Both the position numbers and the translations under genes were made by a program. Of a DNA stretch of 64,000 nt, positions 38,384 through 51,700 are shown piece after piece. The stretch's first letter is position 1; each line of letters starts with the position of its first letter. Source of the stretch: Cyanoderma ruficeps (Eukaryota > Chordata > Aves > Passeriformes > Timaliidae); the NCBI GenBank assembly GCA_008694505.1, contig VZDJ01007747.1, forward strand, positions 28,438,574 to 28,502,573. Reading direction: 5' to 3'. Under the pieces are notes generated by a model. It saw nothing but the letters and a program-made list of their open reading frames with translations. It ran no database searches and was not told the DNA's origin.

Positions 38384-39455
38384 TTTAATCTTTTAATACA
38401 GAGACAAAGTTTCATTCCCATACTCATGAGAAGTTGATTTCTCTGCATCATTTTTTACCTCATTACAGCCTTTTTGAGATGCAAGGAAAAACACTGTATC
38501 AAGTGCATCAATGTTTTTCAGAGGAAAAAAAAATGTTTCTGGTTTAGTCTCAATATATTTCCCGATGATGCCAAATATTTTGTTTGTTCTTGAGAGAAAA
38601 GTGCACACTGAATTGATTATTTTAGAAAACTGCCAGAGTGCCCAAAATATTCTTCCTGAATTTTTACTTCCACTTTCAAGTTCACCATTTTTAAAGTATG
38701 CTTTATGTTCCATTAACTCCTATTTACTCACATAAATTATCATCTTGCATTTCTTTACTCAATACTTGAGTTTACTGGTCTTCCTATGGGGTTTCTCACT
38801 ATCAATGTCACATTTAACAGCCTGAAATACCTCAGTAATATCTGCAAACTTGAATATTTAATTACGCATTCCCTCTCTCGAGGTCATCTGTGAAAATGCT
38901 GAATAAAAAGGCACACATCACTGATCCATGGGGATCCATACCCTTCCTCCTCCTGAAAAGAGACCTAAAATTAAGCTGCGGCCTACCCTTCATCTTGCCA
39001 TCCTATTAAGCCATTAGTTTTTCTCCACACTAATAGCAAATAAATTTCTTACATGGCCTTTAAATAGAGGCTTCTCAAGGATTTTAATTTCCAAATCCAT
39101 ACACTTTAGATCTTCTGCCTCTCTTTTACCCACTTGCCTACTCATACTCTTGTAGAACTCCATGTTTCCTGGCACGAAATACACTGAGATTACACTTGTG
39201 CTTCATCGTGTTATTCCATTTTGTAGATCATCATTTTGCAAGGAACAGAAGTCAGACTCACCCCATAGTTCCAGGATTTCCTTTTAAGTCCTTTTTTTCT
39301 CAGATAAAAGTTATGCTAGCCATGCAGCAGTCTTCTGACAGCGTGGATCTTTGAAGTAGATAGTTTACACAAGTTCACCACAAATTCAGCAGTTTCCCAC
39401 TGGAGTTCAAACTCATTGCTAAATGCAGTACAGTCCAAGGGACTTACCCACATTT
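38384..39455 (-). mobile_element. Ancient CR1/L3-type LINE, RT region, minus strand (split element, piece 1)
   Basis: In minus sense, from 39455 downward, landmarks in order are: a CTGTTCCTTGCAAAATGATG segment near 39235-39255, GATCAGTGATGTG with TTTTTATTCAGCATTTTC (38895-38925, the ..LFNIFIND.. region), AAGTTTGCAGATATTAC (about 38843, the FADD region), AACAAACAAAATATTTGGCA (about 38570-38590) and CATCTCAAAAAGGCTGTAAT (about 38470). This order follows ORF2 of an old amniote CR1 lineage (from memory). It is highly diverged; frames of 74-106 codons over this interval are coincidental. It stops at the boundary of the younger plus-strand CR1. Confidence 0.68.
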
Positions 39456-41579
39456 ATTTGACATCATGTCATCATTGGATAAAACATACAAAACTCCTCT
39501 CCTTCAGAAAAGCTGTATGGATTACATGTCAGCTTGGTTTGCACTTTTTTTTTTTTTCTAGCTGCTTTAATTTAGAAATTCATCATGGAGACACAAGTTT
39601 AGTATCTGTGATTGAAAGCATTTTTGTTCACAAACATATGCACTAAAGTTCATAAAGTCTCAAAAAAGTTGGTGAGTCTAAAGAGATAAGTGGTATTAAG
39701 ATATTTTTTTCAGTACAGGAGGAAATGAACCAGGATTCGCTCTGTCATATTAAAATAACCAAATCTCTAAGTGAAAAGGGAGATTTATTCTCTAGGTATG
39801 CGTTAAAAGGAAACCGCTGCTATCACTGCATGCTCAGTAACCTGTAAGTCTGAGGAAGCTTAGCAGATCATACTCCTCAAAGGAGGAAGGCAGTAGGTGC
39901 CTAGTTTCTGGATCCCTGAGTTAGGGCTGAATTGCTGAACTACCAGGATTGAGATACTTCTGACTACTGCAGTAACAGTGATTTAAGCATCTGGACAACT
40001 TTAAGGTCAAGAACTAAAGTGCTTACAGATTACAGACCTGTCAAACATAAGAAAGAGCTCTGCAGGAGCTCTGGACCTCACAGGTTTAGACTAAGACTTC
40101 AAAATATGCTGCTTTTCCACTTCAAAACTTAAATTCTTTCTGAGATCCTGCCTTTGGCAACTGTCAAATTTTGCTTTGAGTTTACCCAGCAATTACAGTT
40201 TTTTGATATAACCAAGTAGTTGTGAAAAAAAATTATAAATCCCAGAATAATTTATGCAAAACTCAATGGGAATTATATGTGATGCTTTATTATTGCTTAA
40301 CTATGCTTGCAATAATACAATATTCAATACAATGTACAGTATGGATCTGTACTGGTTGTAATATCTGGTGCTCTGATAAAATACATGATTCTATTGCATG
40401 TCTGTCCCAAAGACATTCCTACAGTTTAAAATCTCTTTTTTACCAATGTTAGCCTCTGTCTAAAGCCACTTGCAAAATATATCTACTAACAAACAGTAAA
40501 TACTAGTGCACTTGTTGCAGAATGTCTCAATTTTAATGTTAGCAAACTTGAAAATAAATAAAATTCAAAAATGTTTTTCATGTTTACATAGTCTGAATAT
40601 TTTGGTTTTCATTTCTCACAAATCTAAGGTAAAAGTTTCTGTCTGTATGCTTCTCCTCTCCCTGTCTTTCAATTATTCCACAATACTTTCAAGATTTCAA
40701 ATCTGTTGACTATTCTCTAAACTGCCCTTTGCTAAGAAATCTCCTGGGAGTTGTGGGAGTTTTTTCTATTGTATTCAAAGAAATTTGTGAGTCAGTTTTT
40801 CTCATTTGTTCTGAACATTTTGGAAATTTTCAGTGGAATGTAAGAGTAACTTTTCTATGCTTCTTTAAAACAAAATAAGTAGAAACTTTACAAATTGTAT
40901 ATTACATATGCATGACCTGTATGCAGATGTTATATTTTATGTGCATACACACTGTTTGTATGAGGAAAGTATTTCCTTATATATTCCCTTCTACATCCTT
41001 ATTTGATTATTGTTCCTCTGTATGTGATCTGATTTTAAAATCAGAATTGTCCAGTAACATAAATTGCTCAGAAATATTTTTGGCTTTTTATCATAATAAG
41101 AGCCTAACCTAATTAACCCATTTTAACCTGATTAACTTGAGTACTATTGCAGAATGAATATATAAATGATAATTTAATTTAAACACATAAGAATAGTGAT
41201 TATATTATTACAAAAATTACTTATTAGCTCCTGCATTATTGCAAGACTTCTGATATTTGCTAAAGTTGTTACTCACTCACCTCAGAAGAACAAACCGAAT
41301 AATCAGTTATAGTTTGTTCATTAATTCCAAGTATTATAGAAACTTGAAACTCTTATGCACATCAGAAGAACCCACCAATTATTTGGTGGCACTTTGTCAA
41401 TGAACTTAGAATAGCAACCTGTCACTGCAGAACTTTGTTAATAAAGAACATTTGCCTACAAAAGAGCTCTAACTTGAAAGTGAACATCTATCGCTTTAAA
41501 TTCTTGTCTACTAAGACAAAAAGTAATAAATTCTTTTTTCTCCTCTTTTTTTTAAGAACACAAATCTTGATTAAATTAA
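39456..41579. other. Unique noncoding sequence
   Basis: No gene, RNA or confidently named repeat. A 13-base T run near 39546 is the only notable low-complexity patch. Confidence 0.5.
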
Positions 41580-41960
41580 TAGCAGACAAGCTGATTGAGT
41601 CCTAGGAACCATGACAGTCGTCCAGTCTTGCCTTTGCTATTCATACACTCCATTATAATCCATATAAGCCCATATCTCCTTTTTTTAGCTAGAGTATCTC
41701 TTTTGTAAGACACTGAATTTATTTAAAGTTTTCAGGCAGTGAAAATCCGCAACTTTCCTAGATAAGATTTTGTAAAGATTAATTACTTTTACTTGTAGAA
41801 ATATGTACTTTCCTTTTCAACCTTGAATTTATCTTCCTTTACCTTGAAATAAGATCCCTGGATCTCATTATATCTTTGCAGCAAAATTAAAGAGCTGCAT
41901 TCTGCAGTATGCATCTTCTTTGTGAATGGGCTCGTAAAGAGTGTTCAACAGGTTAACTGT
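41580..41960 (-). mobile_element. Ancient CR1-type LINE 3' fragment, minus strand
   Basis: The plus strand shows CAGTCGTCCAGTCTTGCC (about 41615), AGCTAGAGTATCTCTTTTGT (41687), TTAATTACTTTTACTTGTAG (about 41780), CTTGAATTTATCTTCC (about 41822) and GATCCCTGGATCTCATTAT (41852), then AAAGAGCTGCATTCTGCAGT. The order and spacing follow the antisense of the 3' third of an old sauropsid repeat that I associate with CR1. The copy is diverged and has no open frame. Both ends are approximate. Confidence 0.6.
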
Positions 41961-44500
41961 ATCTCACATGTATCTGGCAGTATAGCTTCAAAGTATGTAC
42001 TGTACCCTACATTTTAATATCCAAGAATAATTTTTGATGATTATTTAAAATGTTGCTAGATCAGCATGACCTTCATATAACATCCAAATAGAGTACTTCC
42101 ATATTCTTAGGGGACACAATAACTTAATATTCACTTTTGGGCTTTGTTTGACACTGAATCCTGAAGTACTTGACCCTAAAATATTGACCTAGTTTTCATC
42201 TACCTTCTTGTTGTATAGTTTTCATTCAATATATACTGACTGCCATATGAAAGGCCTGCATGAGCACACAGTTGACGAGACATTGGCACTAATTGTTATC
42301 ACACGGAGCTGAGAAATGGAGAATTGGATTGACTTTCTATCTCAGTGAGACAGGAACAAATTCATCAAAGATTGTCTGTTATCTCCATAGCTGTCAAAGG
42401 AGCTACAGATTAGGTCAGGAGAGATCAAAGACACAGTACTTTGCTTTCAGTATCTTCACATCCCTGTTCATACACTGGGCAAAAACCAGCTTTTTGCACA
42501 GTTTTTATGAAGAAAAATAACAGTTAAAAATAATATTTTAAAACAAGTATTGTTTTAAATGCTGGAAACAGAAGAAGATCAGTAAATCAAAACCAAGTGG
42601 TGATATGACCCAGCATCAACACCCTGCATGGTCTATGAATTCCCCCAGACTACTTTTAACCTGGATGAAACACCATCATCACATCGATATTAAGAAGCAT
42701 CAAACATTAGTTTCAACTTGCATTGTTATAAAGTGCACAACTAGGGCTCCAAATTTAATATCCTCTGTTGGACATCTGGTTTGCATGTAACAAAACTTCC
42801 TTTGGAACCAAAACAATGTGTAACAACTGCAATGTATTGCAGGATTAATCTCAGAACAGGGCTACTGCTTCATGTAAAATGTTGGGAGTACATCCCTGGA
42901 ATAACACTTGTTTAGATAACTGGACAAGGACTAAGTGCCTCCAAAACAGAAAAGCAGGGGACTTAGAGAAACAGTGACAAAGAGCAAAGTACTCCCATCT
43001 TTATTATCCCACTCACTGAAATAGGACACAGCTCCATGTGTCCTGTTTATATAAAGAAAAAGATCTGGTTGAAAATGTGATGCATATTCTAGCCCCTAAA
43101 ACTGTCTGCTCAGGCACTGACAGACCACAGAAGACCAGGAAGAATCTGGAAGGATATATATATGAATACATAGGAATTTCTCAACCTGATTTCAGCAGCT
43201 GTCGTTTAAGGTGCCAGATCTGAAATTCAGGAGATTCAGATTGGTCCCTTAAATTTCTGTGAGATGCTCTAGTATCAGACAACTTGATTAAACCAGCTGT
43301 CAAGCATATTCTACACTCAACAAAATACCTAAATATTCTAGCAACTCTGGATACAGCATATTATGAAGCCTTAGAAAAGATTATTTGGGAGTTTAAGTCA
43401 TTGCCCTTTTGTTAGCTATTTGCAGTAACAATATAAAAGTATCATAAATAACTATTATTGCCTGAAAATTCAGAAGTATCCTACTATTTAAAAACATATA
43501 AGGTGGCCTTAAAGTCAGAAGACTGTGGTCACGCTCACAGGAAGGTCCCAAATTCACCTCAAATAATCTATAGCCAGTTCTTGTGAATCACCATTATCCT
43601 TACCTCATAAAAAATAGCCCTTTGGAGCCAAGAGACTTGGGTCTAAAAACACTGGGTATTTCTGCTTCTTTTTATTCCTTTTATTATATGTCATTGTGCT
43701 TTTATTGCCACTCTTCAGAAAAATATCACCAAGTTTAAAGGTCTAAACAGTATTCATCCCTGTTTTTTTCTTTCCCATAAATCCTCTAGCCAGATTTGTA
43801 ACAAAGGCAATTTAAAAACTTTTCCAGAGGGACTGCATAAAAAATACAACCTATACAATGTTTTTATTCTCTTAGCTGATAATTTTATAATCTTGATTTT
43901 TTTTAAATTATGTAGATAACAATGTTCCTAGTTTATCTATTTGTGGGCACCAAGGGGTACTATGTGTAAAGCTGAGCGGAGACACAGCATAAAATATTTA
44001 CTTTTTCTTAAATAGCTTATTTCATTTCACCACAGATAATTTTAAGAAAGGAATGTGACTAGAGAGATCTGTAATTTTAAGTAATGCATTCCTACCTTTG
44101 AGCTGCAAACTGACTTCCAGCTTCCTACATGGAGAAATAGAGATACTGAAATTTTCACATAGAAGGGAATGCAACTGGCATTTTCCTGAACAGGGAATAT
44201 GCACTACACAGTATGTGTCAGAGCAGATTATATCCCATGAACACTACCTGTGAATTAGAGTGGTATCCATTAACACTGCTGTGGTCACAGGTCTGTCAGC
44301 TGTGCCAAGAGAGCTGTTGCTGCTAAGAGGTGTAGGGAGGCAGGGGTGTTGCAGATCTACCACTGATATGTATTGTTGCTGGAAATTTTTGTGTACAGTC
44401 TCCTCTGGATTTTTTATGCATGTCCTGTTCTGCTGCTTGAAATAAGCTGTTGTCACATTCAAAGGCAATGTGATAAGGGTGCAAGTTCACTTGTACGTAT
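41961..44500. other. Unique noncoding sequence
   Basis: No supported gene or repeat; frames are at most 75 codons without motifs. The first 200 bases might contain the eroded continuation of the CR1 fragment upstream. Confidence 0.5.
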
Positions 44501-44839
44501 CTGTTAGGTTATGTGGAAAAAGGCTTCTCTGCCCACACACAGATGTGTGAGGCACGGGGTCAGGCAGGGGAAACTCAGTAACCTCATCATCTACACCTGC
44601 TCCCTGCCTCAACCTGGAGAGTACCAGGGAACAGCACTCCAGTGAAGCTGAGGATGACACCCCTCAAACTGAGGGAGGGCAACATTTGTGATGGGATAAA
44701 GAGGAAGAATTTTTGACATTGCATAAGACTTATGATAAAAAATTTAAGGGAGGAGTCAAAGGAGGGGGAAAGGGAAGAATCAATATGTTTGGTGCAATAA
44801 GCAGGGGAAAATAGATGAATAAGGTGATAAGAGAAGATG

Positions 44840-45700
44840 GTCACATGTAAATAGTCATATTTATATATCCATATTCCAGTTGCTGTTTGCCTCCCTGGCC
44901 ATGCCCTGTAACCATCACCAGTCTGTTCTATCTTATTTAATCCCTTTTCTACTTCTTTACCTTAGCGAGGGCCCTGTGTGTGCCTGGTGTGGGAAGGATC
45001 TGAGTGCCAAAAACTAGAGGGGCCTATATATCTGTGGTGCCAGTAATTGTAGACACCAGACTGGGCACACTGTGAGTAAGTGCATGTCATCATGCAATTC
45101 CCAGCAAATATCAGACTGAACAAATCAGGGAACAGGATACATGGCATAGAAGCTAGGTATGGATGTGGACTCAAGTTTGGGGTGCATCTGTGAGGGAGCT
45201 CTGCGAGGGAGACAGCTAATGGAGGGACCCAGAGATCAAGGCTGATTGCGAGAGACCACAGGGTCCAGAGCCCAACTGAGAGAGAGAGAAAGCAAGAGAG
45301 AGAGAGTTTGTATGTGTGTGTCTGTGTCTCTGTGTAACAATCTGAGACTAGATGCACAAGCCAGCCACTGGGGAGATTGAGTGTCTAAGACTGGCTACTG
45401 AAGGGGTCCACAGTGCAGGTGTCTGTGTGTCTCTGCATCTGTGTGTGCAAAGGGAGGACCTGGGGACCTGTACCAGCCTTGGAAGTTGTGTTCCCAGGAG
45501 CCAGAAACTAGAAAGCCTGGGATCCAGAGGATGCTATTGCACAGACTGAGTGTCAGCCTCACTGTTGGAGGGACCCACCTTGCATATGTACATTATTGCA
45601 TCTTCATCCTTATCAGGCATGGGGAATAAGAGGATGAGGTCACACGTGCTGGGATTATTTTGGTGCTGAATGTTTCATTTTGATCTGTGTAGCTGGAAAT
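44840..45700 (+). repeat. Unclassified GC- and GT/GA-rich repeat-like segment, possible LTR
   Basis: Composition changes sharply here to GC-richer sequence with many TGTGTG, TCTGTG and GAGAGA words. A TATA-like TTTATATATCC lies near 44861, ahead of a GT-rich body, which is the layout of many avian LTRs in plus orientation. I could not find convincing TG/CA ends or a target duplication, and no consensus comes to mind with certainty. A minus-strand frame of 131 codons (44962-45357) and overlapping plus frames follow from low stop-codon density, not from recognisable protein. Confidence 0.35.
45276..45335. repeat. GA-rich then TG-rich simple sequence
   Basis: (GA)n with small interruptions at about 45276-45306 is followed by TG/CTG-type repeats to about 45335. 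It lies within the larger unclassified segment. Confidence 0.8.
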
Positions 45701-48700
45701 GTCTAAATATAAAACCAGGTTTTGTGAATTTGTGTGCCCACTAGGAATGCATGTTCACCTCTAACAAGCCAGGAGATTCAGCAACACTAACAATACCTGC
45801 CTTCAGCAGGTGGACAGAGAACATGGTTAGCAAAAATGCTTTCTGCACACAAACTTCTCTTATAAATAATATAAAAATAAGCATAAAAGATGCATAAATA
45901 TCTTGTTACACCAGTTACATATTCTATTCTGTGGCACTTTCAATGTATCATATAGGAAGTGCATATAACTCCAAGGCAAAAATGACTGGCTTTCAAGGGA
46001 GAAATCTACTCTTTGAGCTATCCCCATTTAATTTGTACAACAATGACCCTGTAGCTGTTATAGTCAACTGAATCAATATCATTCATATCTGAAATACAAC
46101 AACGATAAATAAATAGATGTATAACATTGAAAAGCTCAAAGGTTTTAAAACTAGAAATCCTGTTACTTCCATAAGGTTCTCTAGAATAGTATGCATGTCA
46201 GACAGCCAAGATTTGGCTTACAGTCAGCATTAATATTCAAGACTGAAGAAATCAATAAAACTGCTGCCTTAAGATGTAAATGCATGGAAAATAGCAATAA
46301 AGACCTCCTCCATACTGAAGATTACTGTCATCACAGCAGAACTATAGGAAGTGATCATGTAAGCACTAAGTAACTTCATGCAAAATATAACAGATATCCC
46401 TACATAGGTAGAATCCTGGGGTGGTGGGAAATGGAATTCAAGCTCACTTCTTTTTAACTAAGCAGTAAAACAAATATTTTTAAAACTGTATTCAAATTTT
46501 CTTAATGCACATCTCCATTTACTGAGCCCTGCTTTAACAACTAGAGAAGAAAAGAATTGTAGCTTTTAGTTCTTTTCTGGACTGAGCACACAGAGGTTGA
46601 AAACTCTACAAAAACTTGCATTTTTTTCAAGCTTCAGTGGAACTACTGAGAAAGCAGACAACACCTCATAGGATGAGCTGGTATTCCATAATACCTGAAT
46701 AATATTACATTGCATATGTTAAACCTTCTTGGACATTTCATACTCTGCAGTAAATTTTACTCCCACAGGTATTTATATTACAATCATTAGATTTTTTCAC
46801 ATGAATGCAAGTTCACTGAATGCGGAAAATTAGTTTCTGCCTCAAGTTTCCTTGTTACCATAAGAATAAATCACACTACACTAGTTGAATATAGATTCCT
46901 GTCATTTAAAAGGACAAAGGTTTAATAAAAAACATTTATTTACTTTTATAGTTCTTTTCATGTCTGCAGAAACTTTAATCAATAGCTACAAATTAATTTT
47001 CTCTTCTTCTTGATATAATATCTGTTTAACATGCCTCCAGTTTTAAAGCTTAGAATAGAAATGACTACATCATTTTTATCACTACCACAAGGTCTCCTGT
47101 AACCTACTTCAAGATATTCAGCCCAAAGTCATACCTTCCAACTACAGTCACTTAATGGAGTCCAGGTTTAATCCCTTCTCTGCAGCCAAAAGTGTTTCAG
47201 CCCACCAGCCTGTTGACTCCAGTCAGTGGATACCTTTTGCAGTCCTTGTGCAAAAGCTGTGATGTGATGCAGAAGAGGATTCAGGATTTCTGCAAATACA
47301 AAGAAAATCTTCAGATCAGAGTACAAGGGAACAGCATTCCAAGTTTTGCATCAGATCCTATTTCTCTGCTGTGCCTAGTGACTAATGCCCAAAACCCCTT
47401 CAAGGTGGAGAGTCTGTGCCCCACCTGGTATCACCACAGCTTTATGCCTGAGAGCACAGCCCTTTGCAAAGAGACAGCAGACAGGGTGGGGGCTCCTCCA
47501 TTTGTGGAGGTTCTGGGTGCACACTATTTGTGCCCTCTGCCCTCACCAGCTGCTCTGTTCATAGCACAGACCCCAGCCTGCTGCTTTGCACCGTGCATTA
47601 GAGGAAAAATGCCAATAGTTTCTTGGCACCCTATGTCCATTTTGAAGCTGTGAATCCCAACTTCACAGAGACAGCTAAATCTAGGCGAAGGTGAGATTTC
47701 AGGATATGTTGTTCTTACTCCTAAAACCATTTGCAGAATTTGAACTTAATCCTCATTGAATTCACTTTCTATTACAATTCTCCTGAAAACCCCGAGAAAT
47801 CTTTTTGTTCACTAATTGAGATCTATTTTAGCTTTAGCAGCTGTTAAAAAACATCTATGGAGCTGAGGGCTTCTCTTATCTAGTTAGAGGTTATATTTAA
47901 TATTCTGGTCAGTTGTCTTTTGCATATGGATTTGCTAGATAACAGAGCTACCATATTACAGTAATCCAAAAATTAAGACTAATCGTCCATTTTGTAACAT
48001 TTTAACCATTTCCTATTCACAAATGAGAGTCTTTTCACAAAGGATAACCTTCTTTCCTATTAAAGCAAATGATAAAGAATTCTGCACTGCACATAAGGTA
48101 TGCCAAGCACTACTTATTCTTCCTACAGTCCAAAATACTGCTGCAACTTACAGAATCATTTATAGCAGATTGTTACAGGTAAAATGGGACATTGCTTTTG
48201 TTCTTTCAGGCTTTGCATGCCCTCAGGCTAGTGATTTACTATACATCCACAATTTTCAGAAGCACTGTCTAAATTTGATATAGCTTAGTCCATAGATGTT
48301 CAGTTTCAAACAAATCAGTTCATGTTTTTGGAGATAATTACCTGTCTTTCTATTGCTATTGTTATTTCACACAAAGGATTAACTTTCATTCCAGAAAGGA
48401 AGACAATTTCAGCACTACTGTATCAAAGAAAAGAAAAAAATAAAACCTAGCATCTGTACTACCAGTTAACACGTCTATAGACACAAAGGATTTCAAAATT
48501 AACTTTTTTTATTCAGACTGAAGTTTCCTAAAATTAAGCAACAGTAAACAGCAAATGTGAATTAGGACAACACAAAGAAAAACTCCATACAAAAGGTGTT
48601 TTTTCCTTCCCAGAATACTGTGCTTGTGATATTTTATTACTTATAAGGTTTGAAGATTCCAGTAAAGTTAGTTTGCCTGTACTTAATCCCCAAAGCCTGA

Positions 48701-51700
48701 GCAGTAAGAATTGGAGTTAAAACTCAATTCTCTAGTTAATTATTGTGCCAAAATCATGTAGATCAAAAATTAGCCTAATTTGCCCGTCAGTTTTTGTTCA
48801 TGTTTAGATTTGTCTTGACCTGTGGAACTCTCATTTTGAAATGATTTTGTGCATCAGGCTTACTGAGTCTGGTAAGAGAACTCTGGCTTGGGTTTCATTC
48901 ACTTTAAGTCAACTGTTATGACAATTTGCAATAATATTGGCTGCTCATCAAATCCAGTTGTTTCATGGGGAGTTGATAGTTTAAACTAAAGTGATAAATA
49001 GTGAAATTTTCATAGCATCAATATGAATGCTACTGCCAGTCTTTTGACAAAAATGCTTAGCCAGAATTTTGGAGGTTTGGGGCTTTTCTACTAGGACAAT
49101 ATAAGTCTATTTTTATTTTAATCTTATTTATGCAAAGTCTCTTCTGAAAAGAGCTGGAAAATGAGACAGTAAGCTTTCTTCAGAAATTATGAATTTGACA
49201 ACAAAATAAGCTAATTCTCTGTGAAGCTTATAGATTATTTTGCTGGATGAATGGGACACGATAAAGGCTTCACTGAGAACAGGGATTCTTCAGGTATGCA
49301 GCTGCAAGATATCATTTCCTTCAATTTTTGGAACTGTAAGAATGACACAGCTTGTACCACATATGGCCACTTTGAGTAGGCAGCCTAAAGGACTCAATAT
49401 CCATTTACATCCAGATCAGTGAGCATCTAGGGAATTTTGATTTCTAACTTAAAGCTTAGAAAAGGATATCTGACACTAAAAAGCAGACATCACATCATGT
49501 TCTGTGTGAACCTCATTGCCATGGTTTCAGCATGCTCTGTACACACCTTGGTCAGGGCTCCTAATTGGCCCCGAATAACACTTGGAGTTAGTGGTAAATA
49601 GATGTCTAAGTGTCTCAGACAGAGAAAGCTCTTGGCATACAAAGAGATCAAAACCTGACATGGCCACCACCTCTATGCAATATATTTTACTCTCAGTACA
49701 AACTTGCCTCTTTCACAGCCTTGCAGCCGTGGTAAGCTTTGAAATCTATAGCTTGTGTGCTGCATAGAAAGTAAAAGGATCCTTTAGTTTGTAATTTGGA
49801 TGCGAGGATTTGACAAATATGTATCAATGGTTTCCTAGATAAAGCATTTTCTTATGTTTTTTGATATTCTTACCATTTCATATGAAGTGAAGTTTATAAA
49901 CATAAAAATACACTGATCTGCTGATTTTATTTCTTTTTATGCTTTTCCGTGTTAAAGCGAATTGCAGTGTTACTATAAGAGAGCTTGTGAAGGTGTGTCA
50001 TGCTAACACAGCCAGTATCAGCACTTCCACTAATCTTATCAGCAAGGCTTCTCTGGCAACCTCCTTTCCTACAGTAATAGTCATAACCCATCTTTTCAGA
50101 GAGGGAGTCTGACTCACATATCTACATGCTTATTATGCCGCCATCCTTCAGGGTATCACCATTGCAAAGGATTTGAAAGCCTGAAACAGGACCAGGCAAC
50201 CCCAGCCGAACCCTGCAAACATTTATGTACAACCTTTATGTGCATGTGGCTACACATACAAAAATTAGAAAGGAAGCCAGGAAGTACATCAGGGAAATAC
50301 CTGCTCCAAGAGGAGTCAGCCGAGAACCCACAGCTACAAGCCAAAATCCCTGCTGTTTTTAAAGAGACTGGAGGAGGAACAAAAAATGTGCAATGCACAG
50401 ACAAGGTGATGTCCCTTCCAAATTTCAGTAGCTGCCTTTTGCACTGACTTAAAACAGCTCACTGAAAGCTTTACAGCACTGCATACAATAGTGTAAAGCA
50501 TTATTTACTACAGGGCTCCTTCTGTTGGCATGCCAGCACGCAGTAGGTGTTCTCTGCAGCCCTGATAGATGCAGACGTCAAACAGCAGAATGTTACCACC
50601 TCTGGTATCCAAGGCAGACAGCTACTAGGATAACTTGGAGCTGCAATTTTAGCAATGTTCACATTGAAAAGTTACCAATCATAAAAAAATAATACAACTT
50701 AACCATATAGCATGAGATGAGATACATAACACCGTTATTGGCGGAAGATTCCAATAAACAGCCCTTAGTACTTTCCTTGTGCACAATCTATAGGCTCGAA
50801 TATTTTGCAGTTGCTCATTTCTGGTATTTATATGCTCAGATTTCATTTTAGAGAAAAAAAAGATAAGTATTTATGCATCAGCAGAGAATACAGTTGCTAG
50901 CCATTCAAATGTGAACAGTTTAGCTCAGTTTCTTTGCTCAAATTGTAATAAAAATTTAAAAAATGTTATTTTAAAAAAAATATAATGGTAATTTTGAAAA
51001 TAAACAATCTTAAATAAGAACACGTTTCTTTTAAAAGTACGAGGATAGTATAACTATAAATCATTTTATTATAGTGCATATTGATTAACTTAAAATTTTC
51101 TTTGGTAGTCCATTGTTTTAATAGAGGTGCACTTTAAATGAAAAATCTATTTGTTAGTTCCACACAAATAAATTCAAAAAGTTATGTTACGGTGACAGAG
51201 AGCTAGATATCTTCATGCTTCCTACAGAAGAACATCATACATTCTTTGAATATTATTTTTCCTCAATGACAACAAATTTAACATTCCAGTCATCAGCTAC
51301 AGTTCTATCAGCGAAATCAGCATTACAGACAAGGTATGTAATAATCCTTTTAAATAATGCCTTACCAACATCTATAAAATGCATTCAAACATAATTTTAT
51401 GCTTCTTTTTCATTTTAACATGAATAATTAAATTCAGAAATACTCATTCCTTTAGTATCAGGCTGTTTTATTTATTTATCTATACAATAGTGGAAAAGTG
51501 ATCCTAGCAGGAAAAGAAGTCTCACACAAAGATAGCACAAGAAAAGGACGAATCAGTCAGCTAAAATAGGGCTCTCCTTCATGTATTAATTTGCCAGGAG
51601 TCACAAAAGGTTAAGTACAGAGGACACATGACCTTCAGTTTCTCATCAGTAACAAGTATCAAATAAAGAGGCTTTGTAAATTCCCTTTAAGGATGTTCCA

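Noticed and set aside
38393..38713. 106-codon minus-strand frame
   Set aside because: It overlaps the ancient minus-strand CR1 reverse-transcriptase region and shows no intact RT domain.
44962..45357. 131-codon minus-strand frame
   Set aside because: Opposite-strand frames overlap over the same low-stop GT/GA-rich segment, pointing to composition rather than coding.
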